DNA from: Candidatus Shapirobacteria bacterium
Lineage (GTDB): Bacteria > Patescibacteriota > Microgenomatia > UBA12405
Direction: 5' to 3'
DNA length: 11,376 nucleotides
Assembly: GCA_023245435.1 (NCBI GenBank)
Contig: JAHFKH010000024.1
Coordinates: forward strand, 1-11,376
Shown here: piece by piece, positions 6,077 through 11,376 of the stretch
How the letters are laid out: each line of letters starts with the position of its first letter
Numbering within the stretch: position 1 is the first letter of the stretch
Notes under the pieces: generated by a model
The model's input: only the letters and a program-made list of their open reading frames with translations
Database searches by the model: none
Told to the model about the DNA's origin: nothing
Made by a program: the position numbers and the translations under genes

Positions 6077-7168
6077 ATGACTACAGAAGAAAAAATAAAA
6101 TTGATTACTCGAAATTGTCAGGAAGTGCTGACTTTAGAAGATTTAAAAGTTTTGGTTGAATCGGGAAAAACAATTAATCATTATATTGGTTTTGAAATTT
6201 CGGGGATGGTGCATTTAGGAACTGGTTTAATGTCAATGGGAAAAATTGCTGATTTTGTAAAAGCTGGAGTAAAATGTAAAATATTTTTGGCGGATTTTCA
6301 CACTTTTTTAAATAATAAATTGGGGGGAAAATGGGAAGATATTCGTTGGGCATCGGAACATTATTTTAAGCAAGCTTTGATTGCCTCATTAAAATGTTAC
6401 GGACTTTCGGGGACTGAAGTTGAATTTATTAGCGGAAAAGATTTGTACGACACACATCCAGAACATTGGCAAAATTTTATGGAAATTGGAAAGCAAATAA
6501 CATTGTCGAGAAATTTGCGTTCAATTTCGATTATGGGTAAAAAAATGGGAAGCGATGTAAATATGGCAACTTTATTTTACCCACCATTACAGGTGGCCGA
6601 TATTGTAACTATGAATATTAATTTGGCTCATGCGGGTATGGATCAAAGAAAAGCTCATGTGATTGCCAGAGAAGCAATTAAAAAGATTCCAGGAAACCAC
6701 GCAACTCCAGTAGCCATTCATCAAAATTTAATTGCGGGGTTAACTGCTCCTGAAGCTGAAAATAATAATGAAGAGTCATTAAAAATGAGTAAATCGATAC
6801 CAGGGAGCGCAATTTTTATTCACGATACACCTGATGAAATTCGCAATAAAATTAAAAAGGCGTATGGTCCACCAAAGGAAACTGAATTTAATCCCCTGCT
6901 AAATTGGGTAAAAACTTTGATTTTTTGGGGAGAAGATATTGGTGAACTAAAAATTGAGCGACCAGAAAAATTTGGCGGTAATATAACTTATACTAAATTT
7001 GCCAATGTAGTGGCTGATTATGCGTCGGAAAAACTATATCCGACTGATTTGAAAAATGCGCTTGCAGACTGGTTAATTGAAAAACTGACTCCCGCACGCG
7101 CTCATTTTGAAATACCAGAACACAAAGCTGCGTTGATTAATATGAAGAAATTATTGGGAATTAGCTAA
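6077..7168 (+). CDS. tyrS: Tyrosyl-tRNA synthetase, archaeal/eukaryotic type
   Basis: A class I synthetase charging tRNA-Tyr in the cytoplasm. YIGFEISGMVHLGTG (36-50) holds the HIGH-type motif HLGT, and KMSKS is at 236-240. The tyrosine-pocket residues of the Methanocaldococcus jannaschii enzyme (Tyr32, Tyr151, Gln155, Asp158, Gln173) align with Tyr36, Tyr168, Gln172, Asp175 and Gln190; the last four have identical spacing, arguing for Tyr rather than Trp. The C-terminal part (RPEKFGG, LYPTDLKNALADWLIEKL) is also archaeal-like, and there is no S4-like RNA-binding domain of ordinary bacterial TyrRS. At 363 residues it is longer than the roughly 306 of the archaeal enzyme, with extra sequence before and around the middle of the catalytic domain and at the C-terminus. 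TATAAT ends 5 bp before the ATG. Its last 18 bp overlap a small convergent gene. Confidence 0.95.
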   Translation: MTTEEKIKLITRNCQEVLTLEDLKVLVESGKTINHYIGFEISGMVHLGTGLMSMGKIADFVKAGVKCKIFLADFHTFLNNKLGGKWEDIRWASEHYFKQALIASLKCYGLSGTEVEFISGKDLYDTHPEHWQNFMEIGKQITLSRNLRSISIMGKKMGSDVNMATLFYPPLQVADIVTMNINLAHAGMDQRKAHVIAREAIKKIPGNHATPVAIHQNLIAGLTAPEAENNNEESLKMSKSIPGSAIFIHDTPDEIRNKIKKAYGPPKETEFNPLLNWVKTLIFWGEDIGELKIERPEKFGGNITYTKFANVVADYASEKLYPTDLKNALADWLIEKLTPARAHFEIPEHKAALINMKKLLGIS

Positions 7169-7366
7169 TCTTTTTAGCTCAGCCAAGCCATCTTTGATTT
7201 TGTCTTGAGGCGGACATTGACTGTAATCAGGAAAATCAACATCCTTATTAACGGGTGTCTTTTTTAATTTAGCATTCAAAATTCTAGTTCTAATGGCTCC
7301 CAAAATCAGACAACGATCACCACCGGGACATATTTCACCAAATAGACCGGAAGCTTTACATGGCAT
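7151..7366 (-). CDS. Small Cys-containing hypothetical protein (71 aa)
   Basis: I do not recognise this protein. It has four Cys (3, 13, 19, 51), the middle two in GEICPGGDRC, which could bind a metal or form disulfides. A basic middle follows, then a C-terminal helix-like DKIKDGLAELKRLA. There is no signal peptide or membrane segment. Its start lies 39 bp after the malic enzyme stop on the same strand, so it may be the last gene of that operon. It also has its own extended -10 (TGGTATAAA) 8 bp before the ATG. Its end overlaps the tyrS 3' end by 18 bp in antisense. Position, promoter and protein-like composition support a real gene, but homologues would have to confirm it. Confidence 0.6.
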   Translation of the reverse strand: MPCKASGLFGEICPGGDRCLILGAIRTRILNAKLKKTPVNKDVDFPDYSQCPPQDKIKDGLAELKRLANSQ

Positions 7367-7374
7367 TGTATTAG

Positions 7375-7383
7375 TTTATACCA
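7375..7383 (-). promoter_or_regulatory. Possible extended -10 for the small Cys protein
   Basis: The minus strand reads TGGTATAAA, an extended -10, ending 8 bp before the ATG at 7366. No -35 is apparent. It lies in the gap after the malic enzyme stop. Confidence 0.35.
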
Positions 7384-7405
7384 TAATTAAGGTAATAAAT
7401 CAAAT

Positions 7406-8548
7406 TTATCTAATCACGTCTGCCACGGCCTTGGCAACTTCTTTGTCTAATGGACTGGGGATAATATTATCGACAGATAATTTTGATTCAGGGAGATAAT
7501 TGGCGATAGCTTTAGCAGCAGCTAATTTTATTTCATCAGTAATTTTGGTAACACGGTGGTCGAGAGCTCCACGAAAAATCCCGGGGAAAGCTAAGACATT
7601 GTTAATTTGATTGGGATAATCACTGCGACCAGTACCAACAATAAATGCACCACTATCTTTTGCTAATTGTGGGTCAATTTCTGGAGTTGGATTGGCCATG
7701 GCAAAAACAATTGGATTTTTAGCCATGGATTTAATCATGTCACTAGTTAAAATATTTGGACTGGAAACACCAACAAAAACATCGCGACCCACCATGGCAG
7801 AGGCAAGATCACCGGAAATATTTTGAGAATTGGTAAACTGTAAAAATTCTTTTTTAACTTCATTTAAATCGTTTCTATCCTGAGAGATGATTCCTTTTGA
7901 ATCAACCATTAAAATGTTTTTTATACCGTAAAGATGGAGTAATTTGGCAATGGCGGTACCAGCGGCCCCGGCACCAACTATGGTAACTGTTGTCGTTTCT
8001 GGAGTGCGACTCGATAATTTTAATGAATTAATTAAAGCTGCCAAAACAACAATAGCCGTACCATGTTGATCATCGTGCATAACCGGAATATTTAAAATTT
8101 CTTTTAATTTATTTTCGATATAAAAACAATTAGGGGCAGAAAAATCTTCTAAATTTATGCCTCCAAAACCAGGAGCAATATTTTTGACAATATTAATAAC
8201 TTCGTCAGGATCTTGGGTATCCAAAACTATGGGATAGGCATCAATGTTGGCAAATTCTTTGAACAACAGTGCTTTACCCTCCATGACTGGTAGGGCGCCC
8301 AGGGGGCCAATATTTCCTAAACCTAAAACAGCAGAACCGTCAGAAACAACGGCAACGGAATTTGATTTTATGGAATAGTTGTAGGCTTCAGTGGGATTTG
8401 CGGCTAATAATTTTGAAACAGCGGCCACCCCAGGAGTGTAGGCAATACTTAAATCCTCACGAGACGAGACAGGGCCAAATTTACTAGAAATGCCGATTTT
8501 ACCTTTAAAAAGCTTGTGTTTGTCCAAAGATAGTTGTGAATAATCCAT
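7406..8548 (-). CDS. NAD(P)-dependent malic enzyme, short form
   Basis: Oxidative decarboxylation of malate to pyruvate and CO2 with reduction of NAD(P). The 380 residues are typical of the short prokaryotic form without a phosphotransacetylase tail. The N-terminal domain has AYTPGVA (36-42, catalytic Tyr37) and ALPVMEGKALLFK (85-97, catalytic Lys92). The metal site is LEDFSAPN (Glu134, Asp135) plus MHDDQHGTA (Asp160). The Rossmann fold is TIVGAGAAGTAIAKLL (189-204), with Asp216 at the end of the next strand, suggesting a preference for NAD. ANPTPEI and FPGIFRGALD close the site. ATG at 8548 is preferred because TACAAT ends 5 bp before it. A TTG at 8563 would overlap the queH stop as TTGA and is the alternative. 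It likely supplies pyruvate or reducing power in a fermentative metabolism. Confidence 0.95.
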   Translation of the reverse strand: MDYSQLSLDKHKLFKGKIGISSKFGPVSSREDLSIAYTPGVAAVSKLLAANPTEAYNYSIKSNSVAVVSDGSAVLGLGNIGPLGALPVMEGKALLFKEFANIDAYPIVLDTQDPDEVINIVKNIAPGFGGINLEDFSAPNCFYIENKLKEILNIPVMHDDQHGTAIVVLAALINSLKLSSRTPETTTVTIVGAGAAGTAIAKLLHLYGIKNILMVDSKGIISQDRNDLNEVKKEFLQFTNSQNISGDLASAMVGRDVFVGVSSPNILTSDMIKSMAKNPIVFAMANPTPEIDPQLAKDSGAFIVGTGRSDYPNQINNVLAFPGIFRGALDHRVTKITDEIKLAAAKAIANYLPESKLSVDNIIPSPLDKEVAKAVADVIR

Positions 8549-8553
8549 AGATG

Positions 8554-8559
8554 ATTGTA
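8554..8559 (-). promoter_or_regulatory. Possible -10 box for malic enzyme
   Basis: TACAAT on the minus strand ends 5 bp before the ATG at 8548, in the 11-bp gap after the queH stop. There is no clear -35. The spacing matches other starts in the window. Confidence 0.35.
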
Positions 8560-9084
8560 TCAACTATATTTTTCTTGATAGCGCTGCGTGAGAGAATAAA
8601 CACAACCACAAAAAAATTGTTTGTAAAAACCGGTGGTTTTTAGATTACAACAGATATTTTTTGGTAAATAAAATTTTATATTTATTTTTTTTGATAAAGA
8701 ATTGGCGATGGAGGTAATTGTTTTTGTATCTTGATATTCACTGGTGACTAAAGTTGAAGAAAAATGGGTAAAGCCATTTTTGACTGCATACTCGGCGGTT
8801 TTTGATAGACGAAGAGTCCAACATTCAACACAACGTGCTGGTTTTACTTGAGTTTTGATAACTTTGAAATAATCTTTGGGCGAATAATCGGCGACAATAA
8901 TTTTTATATCTAAAGCTTTTAGAGTTTGTTGAATAGCATTAAGACGGGTTAAATATTCGGCACGAGGGTGAATATTGGGGTTGTAATAAAAAACTATGAC
9001 TTCGTCAAAATTGTCAGCCTTGGCTGACTCGATAAATTTTAAAACACAATCAGCACAACAAGCGTGAAGTAAAAGTTTGGTCAT
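8560..9084 (-). CDS. queH: Epoxyqueuosine reductase QueH
   Basis: Performs the last step of queuosine synthesis, reducing epoxyqueuosine to queuosine at position 34 of tRNAs for Tyr, His, Asn and Asp; it is the non-orthologous replacement for QueG. The 174 residues carry LLLHACCADC (4-13, Cys9-Cys10), YYNPNIHPRAEYLTR (33-47), the RCVEC pair (Cys85, Cys88), SSTLVTSEYQ and the C-terminal GFYKQFFCGC (Cys159, Cys161). These Cys match the iron-sulfur and metal sites described for QueH. The frame is open further upstream, but that sequence is the shadow of the preceding gene. The ATG at 9084 overlaps the upstream TGA as ATGA, the normal QueH N-terminus follows at once, and translational coupling is likely. 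No other queuosine genes are in view. Confidence 0.95.
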   Translation of the reverse strand: MTKLLLHACCADCVLKFIESAKADNFDEVIVFYYNPNIHPRAEYLTRLNAIQQTLKALDIKIIVADYSPKDYFKVIKTQVKPARCVECWTLRLSKTAEYAVKNGFTHFSSTLVTSEYQDTKTITSIANSLSKKINIKFYLPKNICCNLKTTGFYKQFFCGCVYSLTQRYQEKYS

Positions 9085-9626
9085 AAATTTAAAAAACTTT
9101 TCAATTTTTCTAGAGCAATTTTTCGCATACTGAATTGATTTTTTTGCTCTGGGGACATTTGACCAAAAGTTAAATTGTGACCATTTGGCAGAAAAATTGG
9201 ATCCCAACCCCAGCCATTGTCACCAATGGGGGCAACTATTTGACCTTCAATGGTTGATTCAAAATAATTAAATTCACCGCTGTCACTACAATATCCAATG
9301 ATAGTAGTGGCATGAGCCGAACAATTACCCATTGATTGGGACAGTTTATATAAGCCATTAAGATCTAAACTTTTTAAAAACCATTTTATAAGTGGTCCGG
9401 GTAAACCATTTAAACTATCAATTACTAATGACTGGTCTTCAACAATAATGGCTGTATTTGGTTTTTGTTTTATGGCCTGATGTAATTTATGTTCGATAAT
9501 TTTGCTGGTATCAAGTTCCTGTATTTCGGGTAAATCAATATCACATCCCTCAATTTGAGGCATAATTGCCATGGCCTCGGCAAGTTTATTTTTATTACTG
9601 GTGATAAATAATATTTTTGTGGTCAA
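9081..9626 (-). CDS. ITPA/Ham1-family nucleoside triphosphate pyrophosphatase
   Basis: Predicted to hydrolyse non-canonical purine triphosphates (ITP, dITP, XTP) to monophosphate and pyrophosphate, keeping them out of DNA and RNA. At 181 residues it has the N-terminal ILFITSNKNKLAEA (5-18), the catalytic VEDQSL (Glu63, Asp64), LPGPLIKWFL (75-84) and GWDPIF (140-145). LPEIQELD and LPGPLIKWFL are closer to archaeal and eukaryotic ITPA than to E. coli RdgB. The base-contacting Ser-His-Arg near the C-terminus reads SMR (166-168), so the His is replaced. TTG at 9626 is chosen because homologues begin at this strand; a farther TTG at 9665 would add a tail running into the opposite gene. TATACT ends 8 bp before the TTG. 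It is first of the ITPA-queH-malic enzyme-small protein run. Confidence 0.92.
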   Translation of the reverse strand: MTTKILFITSNKNKLAEAMAIMPQIEGCDIDLPEIQELDTSKIIEHKLHQAIKQKPNTAIIVEDQSLVIDSLNGLPGPLIKWFLKSLDLNGLYKLSQSMGNCSAHATTIIGYCSDSGEFNYFESTIEGQIVAPIGDNGWGWDPIFLPNGHNLTFGQMSPEQKNQFSMRKIALEKLKSFLNL

Positions 9627-9634
9627 GTTAACAG

Positions 9635-9642
9635 AGTATAAT
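9635..9642. promoter_or_regulatory. Shared bidirectional -10 box between ITPA and HD genes
   Basis: AGTATAAT gives TATAAT on the plus strand (9637-9642), ending 6 bp before the HD gene ATG. It gives TATACT on the minus strand (9640-9635), ending 8 bp before the ITPA TTG. The ten bases AGTATAATAC are identical to those at 6064-6073. A TTGAAA 19 bp upstream of TATACT is a weak -35 candidate for the minus strand. Confidence 0.55.
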
Positions 9643-9648
9643 ACAGAT

Positions 9649-10299
9649 ATGAATAATACTTTCAAATTGGTGCAAATTTTACAAAATTTGAACAGAGTTA
9701 AAAAGACAGCTGGTAATTTATTTATGGGAGTACCAGAAAATTTAAACCCTTCAATTGCGGGTCATTCATGGATGGTGACAAATATAGCCATGTTTTTATC
9801 GGATTATTTGGTTCAAAAAGAAAATCAAAATATAAATATTGAAAAAATTTTACGTTATTGTTTATCCAAAGAATGGGCTAATGTAGTATTGGGTGATATT
9901 ACTTATGGTAGTCCAAGTTTTGCTAGTTTTTGGGAGATTGATATTAGAAAAGAGGCAGAAAATGCAAAAAATAAAATAGTAAATTCGATGAAAGAAATGA
10001 TTTGTGATGAAATAAAAATAGAGGCAATCGAACTAAATAAAATAGAAAAAGAAATTGTATCTTTGGCGGCGAACATCGCAATGTTATTGGATATGTTGGA
10101 GTGGAAATATGCTGGTTTTAAACATGATGGTTTTGAAATGGTGTGGTTTAACACAATTGAACGCACAAAGAAAAGTGAATTGGGTATTGCCCAAAATTGG
10201 GTAAAAATGCTTAATGAGGCGTATAAAAAAGGGTCTAAAGATTACAATATTTTTTTGGCACAACCACAATTGCAAGTAAACCCGGAACATAAGCTTTAA
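9649..10299 (+). CDS. YfbR-like HD-domain protein lacking most metal ligands
   Basis: The 216 residues align along their length with the HD-domain 5'-nucleotidase YfbR and its relatives. IAGHSWMVTNIAMFL (36-50) matches the first metal His region (His39), LGDI (81-84) matches TGDL, and VSLAANIAMLLDMLEWKYAG (137-156) matches the ADALCAYL helix. Spacing agrees: the residue pair 74-75 is 35 after His39, as His68-Asp69 is after His33 in E. coli. However, the HD pair is Lys74-Glu75, the following Glu is Asn78, and the last ligand Asp is Asn142. Only one of the four ligands remains, so hydrolysis is unlikely and a binding or regulatory role is possible. ATG at 9649 is chosen because TATAAT ends 6 bp before it and upstream codons belong to the opposite gene. 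It is followed 16 bp later by valS. Confidence 0.85.
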   Translation: MNNTFKLVQILQNLNRVKKTAGNLFMGVPENLNPSIAGHSWMVTNIAMFLSDYLVQKENQNINIEKILRYCLSKEWANVVLGDITYGSPSFASFWEIDIRKEAENAKNKIVNSMKEMICDEIKIEAIELNKIEKEIVSLAANIAMLLDMLEWKYAGFKHDGFEMVWFNTIERTKKSELGIAQNWVKMLNEAYKKGSKDYNIFLAQPQLQVNPEHKL

Positions 10300-10301
10300 A
10301 G

Positions 10302-10310
10302 TGGTAAAAT
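10302..10310 (+). promoter_or_regulatory. Predicted extended -10 for valS
   Basis: TGGTAAAAT is an extended -10 ending 5 bp before the valS ATG, in the 16-bp gap after the HD gene. No -35 match is seen, which an extended -10 can tolerate. It implies a leaderless valS transcript. Confidence 0.45.
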
Positions 10311-10315
10311 ATCGC

Positions 10316-11376
10316 ATGGAAAAGAATTATTTATCGACAGAAGAGGATAAGATATATTCCCTGTGGGAAAAGTCGGGCGCCTTTACTCCAAAAATAGATA
10401 AAAACAAAAAACCGTATTCGATTATTTTACCTTTACCTAATGCCAGTGATCCAATGCATATGGGACACGCTGTTTTTACAATCGAAGATATTTTGATTCG
10501 ATATCATCGAATGTTACAGGAACCAACCTTGTGGCTACCAGGTGGAGATCATGCTGGAATTGAGACTCAATTTGTATTTGAAAAACATTTAAAAAAAGAA
10601 GGTAAATCTAGATTTGATTTTGACCGTGAAACACTATATAAAAATATATGGGATTTTGTGGAAAAAAATCGGGTTTTAAATATGTACCAAATGAAGAAAC
10701 TAGGTTTTTCCATGGATTGGACGAGATATCACTACAGCTTGGAACCGGCAATTGTAAATAATGTTTTAACTGTTTTTAAAAAATTGTATAGTGATGGATT
10801 GGTTTATCGTGACGAAAAAATAGTTAATTATTGTACTTTTTGTGGAACGGCATTTTCTAATCTTGAAGTCGATCACAAAAATGTCGATTCACATTTGTGG
10901 TACATAAAATATGGACCACTGACAGTGGCTACAACTAGGCCAGAAACAATGTTGGGCGACACGGCAATCGCGGTGAACCCTAAAGATAAAAGATATGCAA
11001 AATTAATTGGAACTAAAATATTACTGCCATTGGTAAATAAAGAAATACCGGTAATTTCGGAAGATACCATAGACATTAAATTTGGAACAGGGGCGGTAAA
11101 AGTCACACCATCACACAGTCCCGAAGATTATGATATGGCCAAAAAACATGGATTAGAATTTGTACGAATTTTTGATTACGATGGCAAATCAAATAAAAAT
11201 GTACCAGAAAAATATCAAGGGTTGTTCCCCTCTCAGGTCAGAGAAAAAGTACTCTCTGATTTGACAGAATTATATTTGATCAAAAAAGTGGAAAATTATA
11301 GTCATGAAGTAGGACATTGTTATCGTTGTGGACGTCCGATTGAGCCAATGACCGCACCACAGTGGTATGTAAAAAT
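10316..11376 (+). CDS. valS: Valyl-tRNA synthetase, 3' partial
   Basis: A class I synthetase charging tRNA-Val; 353 residues are present and the gene runs off the window, where 450 or more further residues would be expected. The HIGH-type motif is HMGH (48-51), in PLPNASDPMHMGHA rather than the common PPPNVTGSLHMGHA. LWLPGGDHAGIETQ (72-85) has Gly where Thr is usual. The editing (CP1) domain is present with ATTRPETMLGDTAIAVNP (205-222) and FGTGAVKVTP (256-265). Two Cys pairs, CTFC (173-176) and CYRC (335-338), flank the editing domain and can form one zinc site. EPMTAPQWYVK at the end is typical of ValRS. The frame has no stop from 10316 on. The KMSKS loop and anticodon domain lie outside the window. 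The ATG lies 5 bp after a Pribnow-like box. Confidence 0.95.
   Translation, partial: MEKNYLSTEEDKIYSLWEKSGAFTPKIDKNKKPYSIILPLPNASDPMHMGHAVFTIEDILIRYHRMLQEPTLWLPGGDHAGIETQFVFEKHLKKEGKSRFDFDRETLYKNIWDFVEKNRVLNMYQMKKLGFSMDWTRYHYSLEPAIVNNVLTVFKKLYSDGLVYRDEKIVNYCTFCGTAFSNLEVDHKNVDSHLWYIKYGPLTVATTRPETMLGDTAIAVNPKDKRYAKLIGTKILLPLVNKEIPVISEDTIDIKFGTGAVKVTPSHSPEDYDMAKKHGLEFVRIFDYDGKSNKNVPEKYQGLFPSQVREKVLSDLTELYLIKKVENYSHEVGHCYRCGRPIEPMTAPQWYVK

Noticed and set aside
7163..7179. AGCTAA-TCTTT-TTAGCT hairpin at the end of tyrS as a terminator
   Set aside because: Only six mostly A-T pairs with no following T-tract, and it lies inside the convergent small gene; too weak to call.
8560..9083. UGA recoding (Gly code 25 as in Gracilibacteria/Absconditabacteria)
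   Set aside because: TGA ends the ITPA and queH genes exactly where homologues end, and no in-frame TGA is needed to complete any gene.
9085..9207. An N-terminal extension of QueH
   Set aside because: The extra residues are the shadow of the ITPA 3' end; QueH homologues begin at MTKLLLHACC, and the ATGA overlap gives a natural start.
9571..9648. An upstream start for the HD gene at 9571
   Set aside because: It would overlap the opposite ITPA gene and run through the shared promoter; the ATG at 9649 has a -10 box 6 bp upstream and begins the family-like sequence.
9627..9665. The longer ITPA form from the TTG at 9665
   Set aside because: The added residues lie across the HD gene start and promoter and precede the strand where homologues begin.
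1..11376. CRISPR arrays, tRNA/rRNA genes, transposases, phage genes or a defence cluster
   Set aside because: No spaced direct repeats, cloverleaf-like sequence or mobile-element proteins were seen; the window is housekeeping genes packed end to end.

Overview
The window looks like a compact, AT-rich bacterial genome, most likely from the Candidate Phyla Radiation (Patescibacteria). The evidence is low GC content, genes packed with gaps of 0-100 bp or overlapping, no clear Shine-Dalgarno sites at a usable distance, and divergent but near-complete versions of core enzymes. UGA is used as a stop and Trp is encoded by UGG, so this is the standard bacterial code, not the UGA=Gly code of some CPR lineages. 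The phylum call is an inference. Nothing is missing between genes: the largest gene-free stretch is the 100 bp between groES and the FkbM gene, and it holds two divergent promoters.

Layout. 1-555 (+) is the 3' end of an unrecognised protein with a caspase-clan-like His/Cys arrangement, followed by a perfect 28-bp palindrome. 608-2591 (-) is the groES-groEL chaperonin operon, with a degenerate CIRCE operator over its promoter. 2692-5494 (+) is a tight run of FkbM-type methyltransferase, divergent enolase and WaaE-like family 2 glycosyltransferase. 5491-6057 (-) is a short cofactor-dependent-type phosphoglycerate mutase, divergent from an archaeal-type tyrosyl-tRNA synthetase at 6077-7168 (+). 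7151-9626 (-) reads, in transcription order, ITPA/Ham1-type nucleotide pyrophosphatase, QueH epoxyqueuosine reductase, malic enzyme and a small Cys-rich protein. 9649-10299 (+) is a YfbR-like HD-domain protein that has lost most of its metal ligands. From 10316 (+) valS runs off the window.

How the genes fit together. Phosphoglycerate mutase and enolase are consecutive steps of lower glycolysis, and malic enzyme feeds the same pyruvate/malate node. TyrRS, ValRS and QueH serve tRNA charging and modification; Q is made in tRNAs that include tRNA-Tyr. The ITPA-like enzyme and the HD protein point to nucleotide-pool housekeeping. The methyltransferase and glycosyltransferase suggest cell-surface glycan work.

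The most striking signal is not a gene. Nearly every gene that could begin a transcript has a Pribnow-like hexamer (TATAAT, TATACT, TACAAT, TAAAAT) ending 5-8 bp before its start codon, which implies leaderless mRNAs. Two divergent gene pairs share one symmetric AGTATAAT box between start codons only 19 and 22 bp apart. No wholly new system can be demonstrated from this window, but the promoter grammar, the pseudo-HD protein, the archaeal-type TyrRS and the His/Cys protein deserve follow-up.
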